This document shows, one piece after another, positions 45,585 through 53,185 of a stretch of 64,000 nucleotides of DNA (positions are counted from its first letter, which is position 1; every line of letters begins with the position of its first letter). Source of the stretch: Paenibacillus antibioticophila (GTDB lineage Bacteria > Bacillota > Bacilli > Paenibacillales > Paenibacillaceae); the NCBI RefSeq assembly GCF_000455265.1, contig NZ_HG005141.1:62001-126000 (forward strand), written 5' to 3'. The notes under the pieces were generated by a model, which had not been told where the DNA came from, did not search any database, and was given only the letters and a program-made list of their open reading frames with translations. A program made the translations under genes and the position numbers.

Positions 45585-46085
45585 TTAAGCCCGTGCATCG
45601 AAAAATCCCGTTTTTTGTTGCGTTGCATTTTTTGATGCGGGATTCTGGTATGTTGCTTCCTGCTCCCCGTTGTTCCCTAGCAAATTTAATGAGTAATCCA
45701 CGAAGGCCAATGATTGCTCTATTAACTGTTGGTTCAAATCATTAACGCGCTTTAACTCTCCCAGCGTCCATGACAACCCGGATTGAGCCTGTTTCAGCGC
45801 TTCCTTCTCTTCTGGATCGAACACAAGTCTTGTCAGTTCCGTCAGGTTCAGATTAAGCAGCGATTTAATGCCTTTTTCCTGAAGAAAAACCTGGCACGCT
45901 GCAAGTCGTTGCTCATCCAATGCAGAGATCTTCTTCACTAACCGGGATTCCTGATTCATGATTCCGATCAGTGTATCTATGTCGTTGGCCACAATTGCGG
46001 TACGTTTTGCTTCTCCTAATGTCAACATGTTCTGATGAGCTTCGTTAAGCTCATTAAGCGAGTCAATTAATTGCCAGATCGCCAT
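45585..46085 (-). CDS. flgN: FlgN family flagellar chaperone
   Basis: 166 residues, helical coiled-coil protein with typical FlgN spread (LTLGEAKRTAIVANDIDTL, LNLTELTRLVFDPEEKEALKQ). Chaperone for FlgK and FlgL, encoded just upstream of them. AGGAGG before ATG. Confidence 0.9.
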   Translation of the reverse strand: MAIWQLIDSLNELNEAHQNMLTLGEAKRTAIVANDIDTLIGIMNQESRLVKKISALDEQRLAACQVFLQEKGIKSLLNLNLTELTRLVFDPEEKEALKQAQSGLSWTLGELKRVNDLNQQLIEQSLAFVDYSLNLLGNNGEQEATYQNPASKNATQQKTGFFDARA

Positions 46086-46094
46086 TGCAGCCTC

Positions 46095-46379
46095 CTAATT
46101 ATCTGAAGATGACTTGAAGTAAGGCAGAAGCTTGTCAACGAGCTTGCTGGTCTCCACCTGATAAGTACCCGTAGATACCAATGTCTTCAGTTCCTCAATC
46201 CGCGAACTTCGTTCGGCTCCTTGAACTCCTTCTTGTGCCTTCAACAGCTCCATCGCTTCGCTCGAAATAGACACCTCATCCTTTCGGCGAGTCTTGTTTT
46301 CCGTATCTTTGCGCTGCGACTCAATATGGCGTTGATAACTATTTATGGCTCCCAGCCGTCCGGTCTCATTAATTTTCAT
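46095..46379 (-). CDS. flgM: Anti-sigma-D factor FlgM
   Basis: 94 residues from ATG 46379 (MKINETGRLGAINSYQ), AAGGGTG upstream. The C-terminal half (RSSRIEELKTLVSTGTYQVE and KLVDKLLPYF) is the sigma-binding part. Holds sigma-D inactive until exported through the completed hook. Its sigma-D promoter overlaps a terminator (see 46401-46456). Confidence 0.93.
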   Translation of the reverse strand: MKINETGRLGAINSYQRHIESQRKDTENKTRRKDEVSISSEAMELLKAQEGVQGAERSSRIEELKTLVSTGTYQVETSKLVDKLLPYFKSSSDN

Positions 46380-46400
46380 GGGGTTCACCCTTTCTTCCAA

Positions 46401-46439
46401 AATAAAAACGCCGATAATCTTTACTAAGTTTATCGGCGT
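46401..46439 (-). terminator. Intrinsic terminator just upstream of flgM
   Basis: ACGCCGATAA and TTATCGGCGT form a perfect 10-bp stem followed on the minus strand by TTTTTATTTT, only ~20 bp before the flgM start. It would end transcripts coming from comFA-comFC-yvyF. Confidence 0.85.
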
Positions 46440-46456
46440 GTAATGAATCATATTTA
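46430..46456 (-). promoter_or_regulatory. Sigma-D promoter of flgM, -10 inside the terminator stem
   Basis: On the minus strand TAAA (46456-46453), exactly 15 bp, GCCGATAA (46437-46430): a perfect sigma-D/sigma-28 match. The -10 octamer is the 5' arm of the terminator stem; the expected start lies in the loop, so the new transcript lacks that arm. Confidence 0.88.
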
Positions 46457-46506
46457 ATAGCGAAGCATTGGATGTTCATGAATATTATGCCAAGATAGCC
46501 CGTTTT

Positions 46507-46932
46507 TTAGCGTGACGGCCCACGGAATTTGTCGACAACTCCGTATGCTCCTCCACCCCGGTTGTCATTCGAGCCCCTGGAAGACTCCTCTTCTTTTGCA
46601 ACTGCAGATAAATCACGCGCTAATCTTGACCGGCAGGAGTCGCACATATTGCCCTCCCGAATCAGAACCCCGCAAACCTCGCAAGGATACATCATATTCG
46701 GATTGTTGGCAATTGAAATACGGCCCTCTCGGATAAACTTGGTAATCTGCTTGATCGAAACCCCCGTCGCTTCTGAAACCTCCTGAATCGTCGCCGTCTT
46801 CTCCGCGCGCAAATATTCCAGGCAAAGCTCATATTCCCGCTCTATATCCTTTGAACATGCAGGGCAAATATCTCTGAAGTTTTTGGCAAACAGCTTTCCA
46901 CAGCGTGGACAATTTCCCAAATTCATATCCAT
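46507..46932 (-). CDS. yvyF: YvyF-type flagellar operon protein
   Basis: 141 residues. Two Cys pairs at the N-terminus (CPRCGKLF...CPAC), a MerR/HTH-like middle (TIQEVSEATGVSIKQITKFIREGRI) and a second zinc-binding CEVCGVLIREGNMCDSC. Matches the protein family found between comFC and flgM; proposed regulator of flgM expression in Bacillus, not firmly established. Confidence 0.88.
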   Translation of the reverse strand: MDMNLGNCPRCGKLFAKNFRDICPACSKDIEREYELCLEYLRAEKTATIQEVSEATGVSIKQITKFIREGRISIANNPNMMYPCEVCGVLIREGNMCDSCRSRLARDLSAVAKEEESSRGSNDNRGGGAYGVVDKFRGPSR

Positions 46933-47034
46933 ACGATGCTCGTCCTTTCAATTACATCTATTGCTGATAGATTACATGATTTTTACATTTTCGTCCATGC
47001 CTTTTATTTGTTAATACGTTAACTTAAACCTCCC

Positions 47035-48087
47035 TCAGGAGCGGGCCCATGTTAGACTATAGATTTCAGTCTTAACATCTGTTGTCATGAACAACTCCTG
47101 CAAAGCGTGTGCGCAAGCATCCACGGTGCTCCCTGTAGTATATACATCGTCAATAAGCAGTATCTTTAACTCTTTTTTGCGAAGGACATTCACCCTTAAC
47201 GACTTTACTTGCTCCTCAGCGTCATCTGCTGGAATGAAAATACCGTACAGATCCTGTATCCGCTGTCTGCGGCTTTTACTGCTCTGCTTGTCCGTATGCC
47301 GGGAACGCTGAAGCAGTTCAAGCAGAGGAACTCGCCCAACCCTGGCCGCTTCGACCGCCAGAAGCCTTGCTTGATTAAACCCCCGTTCCAGCATCCGTTC
47401 ACTGCTTATAGGCACATAGGTCACTATATCAAAAAATGACGTTTTTTTTCGGCTGCAGCTCAACCTTAATTCACACTCCAGCCGTTTCATGCCGTCACCT
47501 ACCATTCGAGCAAGGATCCCTCCAAGCGCTTCATCTCCTCTGAATTTAAAACGAGCTAACCAGTCCCGCATCAGCGGAGTATAGGAGACAACACTGCGAT
47601 TGAGCACAAAATGTCTGGGCTCCAGCGTCTCCCGCGTGCAATCCGGGCAGCCTGCAGCTCTTCCGCAAATGCTGCATTTAATATGACGGATCCAGGGAAT
47701 TGAACTATAACAAGCAGAGCAAATCTCCGGGTATCCCTTGGCACTGTCAGAAATGATCTTGCCGCAGGCAAGACAAGGATATGCGGGCGGAGCCAATAAT
47801 TTATGTAACGGGATTAGAGCAGATTCGAGTGCCGAACCCCAATCTATATAAGTATAAGGTACTCGTGAATATTCATGGATCGAGACTTGTTGATCCAGAT
47901 GCTCCTCAGACTCCTTCTGTCCAGGGGCAGATTTAGTCATAAGCGGTTCGCTCTGTTTTGAAGCCTCGTAGCTGGAAGGGTGCTGATACGTATACAAATT
48001 GGAAAATTTATGGAGGCCGCCGTTTTTAAAAAGGACTTGTCTATAGTTATTCGATGGGTGCACGTTCTTATTTGAAGCATTCGACAT
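47035..48087 (-). CDS. comFC: ComFC, late competence phosphoribosyltransferase-like protein
   Basis: 350 residues from ATG 48087 with GGGAGGGGG. Zinc fingers CLACGKII..CSACYSS and CSICGRAAGCPDC (~130-190), and the type I PRT signature LLIDDVYTTGSTVDAC (~315-330). About 100 N-terminal residues without similarity precede the zinc fingers, so it is longer than the ~240-residue Bacillus form. Needed for DNA uptake in competence. Starts 4 bp past the comFA stop. Confidence 0.9.
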   Translation of the reverse strand: MSNASNKNVHPSNNYRQVLFKNGGLHKFSNLYTYQHPSSYEASKQSEPLMTKSAPGQKESEEHLDQQVSIHEYSRVPYTYIDWGSALESALIPLHKLLAPPAYPCLACGKIISDSAKGYPEICSACYSSIPWIRHIKCSICGRAAGCPDCTRETLEPRHFVLNRSVVSYTPLMRDWLARFKFRGDEALGGILARMVGDGMKRLECELRLSCSRKKTSFFDIVTYVPISSERMLERGFNQARLLAVEAARVGRVPLLELLQRSRHTDKQSSKSRRQRIQDLYGIFIPADDAEEQVKSLRVNVLRKKELKILLIDDVYTTGSTVDACAHALQELFMTTDVKTEIYSLTWARS

Positions 48088-48091
48088 ATGA

Positions 48092-50050
48092 CTATGCCCC
48101 CTCCCGAATAAGATATCCTTGCTTAAGGGCAATTTTGTTCATGGTGCGAATCTGGCGAATCGCCCCGCGCTGTGATTGAGTCCACTCCGGAGAAGCGAAG
48201 AGCACCTTTCCCGCGGGATCCCCCTGGGAACGGCCTGCCCGGCCGGCCATCTGGACCAGTGAGGCTTCATCAAACAGTTCACTATGCGCATCTAATATGT
48301 ATACGTCACTTTTAGGTATGGTGACTCCTCTTTCCAGTATCGTAGTTGTTACCAATAGACGAATCCTGGAAGCACGAAATTCCTCCACCTTGCTGCCTCT
48401 CTCCGCATCTTGCGAGGAGGTGCCGCCGATCGGATAGTCCGGAAAACAACTCTGCAGCAGCAGCACTAAAGGAGCAATATGCCGGATTCTGGACACAAAG
48501 CAAAACACCTGGGCTCCACGTTCCAGCGAGCTCCGCATTTTTCCTGCCAAAGCAGAAGGGATTGCCTGCTTAGTCAGGCAATGATTAACCGGCCGCATAG
48601 AGATGCGCCCTGGAACCGGGAGCGGGTAGCGATGATAACGAACAGGCACTCTGGCGTAAGGCAAATGTCCGGATCGGGCTTCCCGCTGTAGCCCGGCAGG
48701 GGGAGTTGCCGAGAGATAAATAAAACTCCCTTCCAGCTTGCAGCTTGCCTCTGCCGCATAAGCCAGCATAGGATCGTTATGATACGGATAAGCGTCCAGC
48801 TCATCAATAACAACCAAATCAAAGGCCTGATGAAACCGCATAAGCTGATGAGTTGTGGCCAGATAGAGCTTGCCTTCTTCCCAACGGTGCGGACTTCCTC
48901 CGTATAACACCACTGGCTGTGTCTCCGGGAAAGCCTTGGCCATTCTCGGAGCCAATTCCAATACTACATCCCGCCGGGGTGTTGCTACTAGAGCCTTTCC
49001 TCCGCGAGCCAATGTATATTGAAGCAGAGGGAAAATCATCTCCGTCTTGCCTGCTCCGGTAACGGCCCACAGCAGAAAGCGCCGCTGGTGCTGTGCCAGG
49101 GAATGCAGCGCGGCGGACGCCGCAACGCGCTGCGCCGGGCTTAGCCCCCACCGGTCCAGCATGGACTCGGTGGGGCTTCCCGCCGCCGCGGGCCCTTCGG
49201 GCGCCCGCGGCGACCAGGCGCTGCTGCCGCGCAGCAGCAGCGCACAAGAGCGGCTGCGCCCCATTGCGAGGCAGGCCTCGCAGTAGGCGCAGCCGCTAAG
49301 GCCGCACGACCCGCAGGGCGTGCGGCGATTCACCCCGCTGCCGCAACGCCGGCAGCGGAGGCCCTTGCCCCGCCGGAGCAGGCGGCGGGGCCGGCCGTGG
49401 GCGTCGCCAGCTTGCGCGACGCCCGGGCCGAGCAGCACGCGCCCTTGCAGGTATGCGTGCTGCAGCGCGGAGCGCCATGCCGGTGCCAGATCCGGCATGC
49501 GCTCCGCAAGAAGCTGCTGGAGCTCGCCTTCCAGCAGCGACCGACCGGTCAGCGCGTCTGCCAGGCGCGACGCCTGCTCCTCCAGTGCTGCCCAATGATT
49601 TCTGCCTGCCCCTCCCCTTTCCTTCTTGTCTTCCTCCCTCCGCGCTTTGCTAGCCTCTATTTTTTGAATATGTATCACCTTTTCTAACAACGTGCTACTT
49701 GCTTCTCTATGACCTAACCTTTGCTCCATAGCAAGCTCGGCATGCAATTCCTTAACTATGTATTCCTTCCACTGTTTAAATGCCCATCTGTCATACATTA
49801 CGGACGGCTTAAAGCGATCGCGAAGCCGCACAGCCCATCCTAAGGGCATCGACTCTGACAACAGAATAATCCGGTTAGTCAGCCCGCCCCTATACCCTTT
49901 GTTATTACCCGAAGCCTTCCTCCTGCCTATTGAGCTGTATTGCTGCATGTGCCCATTCTCTGTCCACCACAGGACGTCAACTCCCAAGTCCAGACTAATT
50001 TCCATCTCCCATCCCGCCTTGATTCTGACCACATACAAGCTGACTCTCAT
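48092..50050 (-). CDS. comFA: ComFA, DEAD-box DNA translocase for competence
   Basis: 652 residues from ATG 50050 with GAGGAGG 7 bp upstream (the open frame reaches 50125 but without such a site). A ~220-residue divergent N-terminal part is followed by a four-Cys zinc finger CRRCGSGVNRRTPCGSCG..CEAC (~235-260). The helicase core has Walker A TGAGKTEM, box II DELD, YLSATPP, and the C-terminal TTILERGVTIP with QMAGRAGR. Drives single-stranded DNA across the membrane. The segment 49080-49600 is strikingly GC- and Arg/Ala-rich. No comFB lies between comFA and comFC. Confidence 0.92.
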   Translation of the reverse strand: MRVSLYVVRIKAGWEMEISLDLGVDVLWWTENGHMQQYSSIGRRKASGNNKGYRGGLTNRIILLSESMPLGWAVRLRDRFKPSVMYDRWAFKQWKEYIVKELHAELAMEQRLGHREASSTLLEKVIHIQKIEASKARREEDKKERGGAGRNHWAALEEQASRLADALTGRSLLEGELQQLLAERMPDLAPAWRSALQHAYLQGRVLLGPGVAQAGDAHGRPRRLLRRGKGLRCRRCGSGVNRRTPCGSCGLSGCAYCEACLAMGRSRSCALLLRGSSAWSPRAPEGPAAAGSPTESMLDRWGLSPAQRVAASAALHSLAQHQRRFLLWAVTGAGKTEMIFPLLQYTLARGGKALVATPRRDVVLELAPRMAKAFPETQPVVLYGGSPHRWEEGKLYLATTHQLMRFHQAFDLVVIDELDAYPYHNDPMLAYAAEASCKLEGSFIYLSATPPAGLQREARSGHLPYARVPVRYHRYPLPVPGRISMRPVNHCLTKQAIPSALAGKMRSSLERGAQVFCFVSRIRHIAPLVLLLQSCFPDYPIGGTSSQDAERGSKVEEFRASRIRLLVTTTILERGVTIPKSDVYILDAHSELFDEASLVQMAGRAGRSQGDPAGKVLFASPEWTQSQRGAIRQIRTMNKIALKQGYLIREGA

Positions 50051-50086
50051 AAATTCCCTCCTCAGTTTGTTTACTAGTCTAGCTAC

Positions 50087-50286
50087 TATATAAGTTGAAC
50101 TATTGACTTTTACGTTTCGGGGCAACGTGTGAAGTGTGCTTACGATCGCTGTTGTTCGTAGATTTCTCTAATTGAACTAAGATATTATAAGGTTGAAATC
50201 CACTCACAAAGGCGAACGCTTTCGCTTCTTCAGCACACTTCACACTTATGCCCTTTCTACGTAGCTTATTTAGCTCAACTTATATA
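50087..50286. mobile_element. Hairpin repeat element, copy E (short form), upstream of comFA
   Basis: 200 bp bounded by TATATAAGTTGAACTA and TAGCTCAACTTATATA, ending 37 bp before the comFA start, so the comFA promoter must lie in or beyond it. The rest of the gap to 50540 is AT-rich and shows nothing further. Confidence 0.9.
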
Positions 50287-50539
50287 GAATAAGAAAGCTC
50301 TATTCTGCCTGACTCCTGTTTCTCAAGCATTCTAGTTAATGTTTCTCCAGCTTATGTCCTAATCCTGTCCTCCCAACACTTACTTTCACTTATTCTCCTT
50401 TCTACCACCTTTCAACTATATTCTAGTTCTTAAGTCATTATAATCCATAATATACCACAATATTACATGCATATATATTAAAATGGGATTTTTTAATTTA
50501 ATTTATTGGGCTATACAGGAAAGTTTCAGAATAGACACA

Positions 50540-50582
50540 AAAAGGCACACTCTCAGCATTGAACTGCTCAAGAGTGTGCTTC
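50540..50582 (-). terminator. Terminator after the 142-residue gene at 50615
   Basis: AAGCACACTCT and AGAGTGTGCCTT pair over ~11 bp, followed on the minus strand by TTTTG. Confidence 0.8.
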
Positions 50583-50614
50583 ACGTCCTGCATGTGGCTA
50601 TTTTAATTATTTCG

Positions 50615-51043
50615 TTATATTCGGGAATGGACATAAGGGATTTTAGCCGCCTCCTGCGGCACGCGCAGATCAACGTGCACCCTGTTCTCCCTGTCCGCAG
50701 ATTCTGGACTCTTGTTGAGTACTTTGTCAGCCGTATCAGACATATCGATGACATTTAAGCGAATTCCCGACTCATGATAAAGCCGCCTAAGAATCGCAAG
50801 TGTGTCATCCTCCGAGGCCTGATCCAACACCGTAACACGGATACATTCTCCACGAATTCTCGCATACCAGGATAGTGCCCGGATATACCATTCCAATTGA
50901 AGCTCGTGATTACGAGTCACCAGGATATAATGCGTTTCCAAGACATCCTTTTGTGTCCTCCGAAGAAAACGTCTATGCAAAAGATGTACCAACAATGCGG
51001 CAAGTCCATAACCGACCACAATCCAGCTCATGTAGGTGAACAT
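50615..51043 (-). CDS. Small membrane-anchored protein with glycosyltransferase-2-like start
   Basis: 142 residues from ATG 51043 (AAGGAGG upstream). One N-terminal membrane helix (~5-27), then ETHYILVTRNHELQLEWYIRALSWYAR and RVTVLDQASEDDTLAILRRL. The latter recalls the nucleotide-sugar-binding beginning of GT-A glycosyltransferases (D followed by S/A-xD), but the rest of such an enzyme is missing. Between degU and comFA. Function unknown. Confidence 0.65.
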   Translation of the reverse strand: MFTYMSWIVVGYGLAALLVHLLHRRFLRRTQKDVLETHYILVTRNHELQLEWYIRALSWYARIRGECIRVTVLDQASEDDTLAILRRLYHESGIRLNVIDMSDTADKVLNKSPESADRENRVHVDLRVPQEAAKIPYVHSRI

Positions 51044-51234
51044 GGACACCCCTCCTTTAAAAGGGCTGTTCAGAGATTACTGCAGTGCAGCACACTAAAC
51101 AAATCCTCTATAGCGACAATATATGCCGCAGTCGGCAGGTCGGTTCATGGTCAAGAGCTTCAGAATCTGTATGTATACCATCGAGCATTCAATCAGCTCA
51201 ACTTTTACATAAATTCAATCTATTCCATACAATC

Positions 51235-51963
51235 CTACAGGGTTACCCAGCCAAATTTAATGGCATTGATTACCGCTTGCGTACGATCGTCCACATCCAT
51301 CTTCTGTAAAATACTGCTAACATGGTTCTTCACAGTCTTCTCACTGATAAACAAATGCTCGCCAATCATTTTGTTACTGCGCCCCTCGGCCATCAATCGT
51401 AATACCTCGGCTTCCCGGCGAGTAAGCGGATTGTCTTCGCTCGGTACGAATTTGACGCCAGCCTCACGGATTCTATTATCCTCGGCAATCGCACCCGTTT
51501 CGCTTAAATACTCCATACGGCGAAGCTGCTGAATCAATTTACCTGTTACCTTCGGATGAATAAAGGCGTTGCCCTCTGCCACCGTGCGAATCGCATTAAT
51601 TAATGATTCGGCCTCCATATCCTTGAGCAAATAACCTGTTGCACCTTTTCTAAGGGTCTCAAATACATAGCTCTCGTCATCATGAATCGATAAGATGATC
51701 ACCTTAATGTCGGGATGCAGCTCGCGAAGCTCAGCGGTAGCATCCACCCCGTTCAATAATGGCATGTTGATATCCATTAATACAATCTCAGGGGGCTGCA
51801 ATTGACAGAACTCAAGCACCTGGGTTCCATCTCCACATTCACCTACGACCTCAATATCCTCCTCCATATTCAAAATCCGTTTCAGACCTTCTCTGAACAG
51901 CTGATGGTCATCCGCTAGAAGAACCCTGATTTTGTACTTGCCTTCAGTAATAAGGTTGTCCAT
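51235..51963 (-). CDS. degU: Response regulator DegU
   Basis: 242 residues. Receiver domain with DDH near 16-18, phospho-acceptor Asp in VLMDINMP (~61) and Lys in LKDMEAE; C-terminal LuxR HTH (LTRREAEVLRLMAEG, FISEKTVKNHVSSILQKMDV). Controls exoenzymes, motility and competence in Bacillus. 5 bp after degS. Confidence 0.95.
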   Translation of the reverse strand: MDNLITEGKYKIRVLLADDHQLFREGLKRILNMEEDIEVVGECGDGTQVLEFCQLQPPEIVLMDINMPLLNGVDATAELRELHPDIKVIILSIHDDESYVFETLRKGATGYLLKDMEAESLINAIRTVAEGNAFIHPKVTGKLIQQLRRMEYLSETGAIAEDNRIREAGVKFVPSEDNPLTRREAEVLRLMAEGRSNKMIGEHLFISEKTVKNHVSSILQKMDVDDRTQAVINAIKFGWVTL

Positions 51964-51968
51964 TCCGG

Positions 51969-53153
51969 TTACTCCCTTCTTTTTTCTGTCTTTGTCGGAA
52001 TGTGAATAATGATCTTGGTCCCTTCGTTCGCTGTTGATTCGATATCCATTCTACCCTCAAGCAGCTCTACCCGTTCCCTCATTCCGATAAGCCCAAAGTG
52101 CGTGTGTCCCTTGTTCCGCTCCTCCAGTTGATCCACTTTGAAGCCAAGACCGTTGTCTTGTATGACAATGCGAAGCATCTCTCCCTGATAGTTGATATCC
52201 ACACCGACAAACGTGGGAAATGCGTGCTTTGCGGCATTGTTTAGGGCCTCCTGAACCAGCCTGAAAATTGCCGCCTCCATCGGAGAGGACATGCGATGCT
52301 CTTTGCCTCGGGTCTCAAAGGTCGTACGAATTTTTGTCTTTTCCTCAAAGTCATGGACATACTTTCGGAGTGTCGGAATTAATCCGAGGTCATCCAGCGC
52401 CATCGGACGCAAATTAAAGATCACCTTACGCATTTCTTCCAGACTTGAGCGTACTTGGCTCTTTAAGTCTATTATTTCGTCTTGCACCAGCTTGAAATCC
52501 TGCTTGGAGATCATTCTTTCGACAATTTCCGTCCTAAGAACTAGATTTGCCAGCAGTTGGGCAGGACCATCGTGAATCTCTCTCGAGATCCGTTTACGTT
52601 CTTCCTCTTGCGCCAGAATAATCTTCAATCCAATCATTTGGCGGTTTTTAGCCGACTCAAGAATCCGACTGACCTGACCAAGCTCTCCAGATAAGTACTC
52701 CAGAACTACTGCCATTTGCGAGCTCACCGTTTCCGCACGTTCAACGGACTTCTCGACATTTTTTGCCCGCTTCTGCAATTCATCCCGTCTGGCTTTAAGA
52801 TACATTTCCTTCTCCCGATAGATCATCAGATCCAATTGAAGCTGGGTTGCTCTCTCATAGGCTTGCTTGATGTCCTCTTCCTTATAGCGCACAAAATCCC
52901 GGCTGACTTCTGTCAGCCGGATCCGGGACCTTCTAAAATTTATCTCAAGTTGATCAACCTTCTCAACCGTCTCAGCGGTTTCCTTGATCACCTGCTGCAG
53001 CTCATTATTGAGCGTATTCAGCTCGCTTCTGGCTGCCTCCAGAATTTCAAGGATCTGCAGCTTGCTGTTTTCCATGACGCCAACAGCATTTTTAATGACG
53101 CGGTCAATTGCATCAGCTTGGTACTCTGCCACTTCATCCTTCTCCATTCCCAT
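51969..53153 (-). CDS. degS: Sensor histidine kinase DegS
   Basis: 394 residues if started at ATG 53153; the start is uncertain because no good ribosome binding site is seen (GTG 53171 also possible). Cytoplasmic, long coiled coil (~20-190), HisKA_3 with His in REIHDGPAQLLANL (~200), HATPase box FRLVQEALNNAAKHA (~305) and DNGLGF. Phosphorylates DegU. Confidence 0.93.
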   Translation of the reverse strand: MGMEKDEVAEYQADAIDRVIKNAVGVMENSKLQILEILEAARSELNTLNNELQQVIKETAETVEKVDQLEINFRRSRIRLTEVSRDFVRYKEEDIKQAYERATQLQLDLMIYREKEMYLKARRDELQKRAKNVEKSVERAETVSSQMAVVLEYLSGELGQVSRILESAKNRQMIGLKIILAQEEERKRISREIHDGPAQLLANLVLRTEIVERMISKQDFKLVQDEIIDLKSQVRSSLEEMRKVIFNLRPMALDDLGLIPTLRKYVHDFEEKTKIRTTFETRGKEHRMSSPMEAAIFRLVQEALNNAAKHAFPTFVGVDINYQGEMLRIVIQDNGLGFKVDQLEERNKGHTHFGLIGMRERVELLEGRMDIESTANEGTKIIIHIPTKTEKRRE

Positions 53154-53185
53154 GCTTAAGTGTCCGTGCACTAAGAACTATCATA

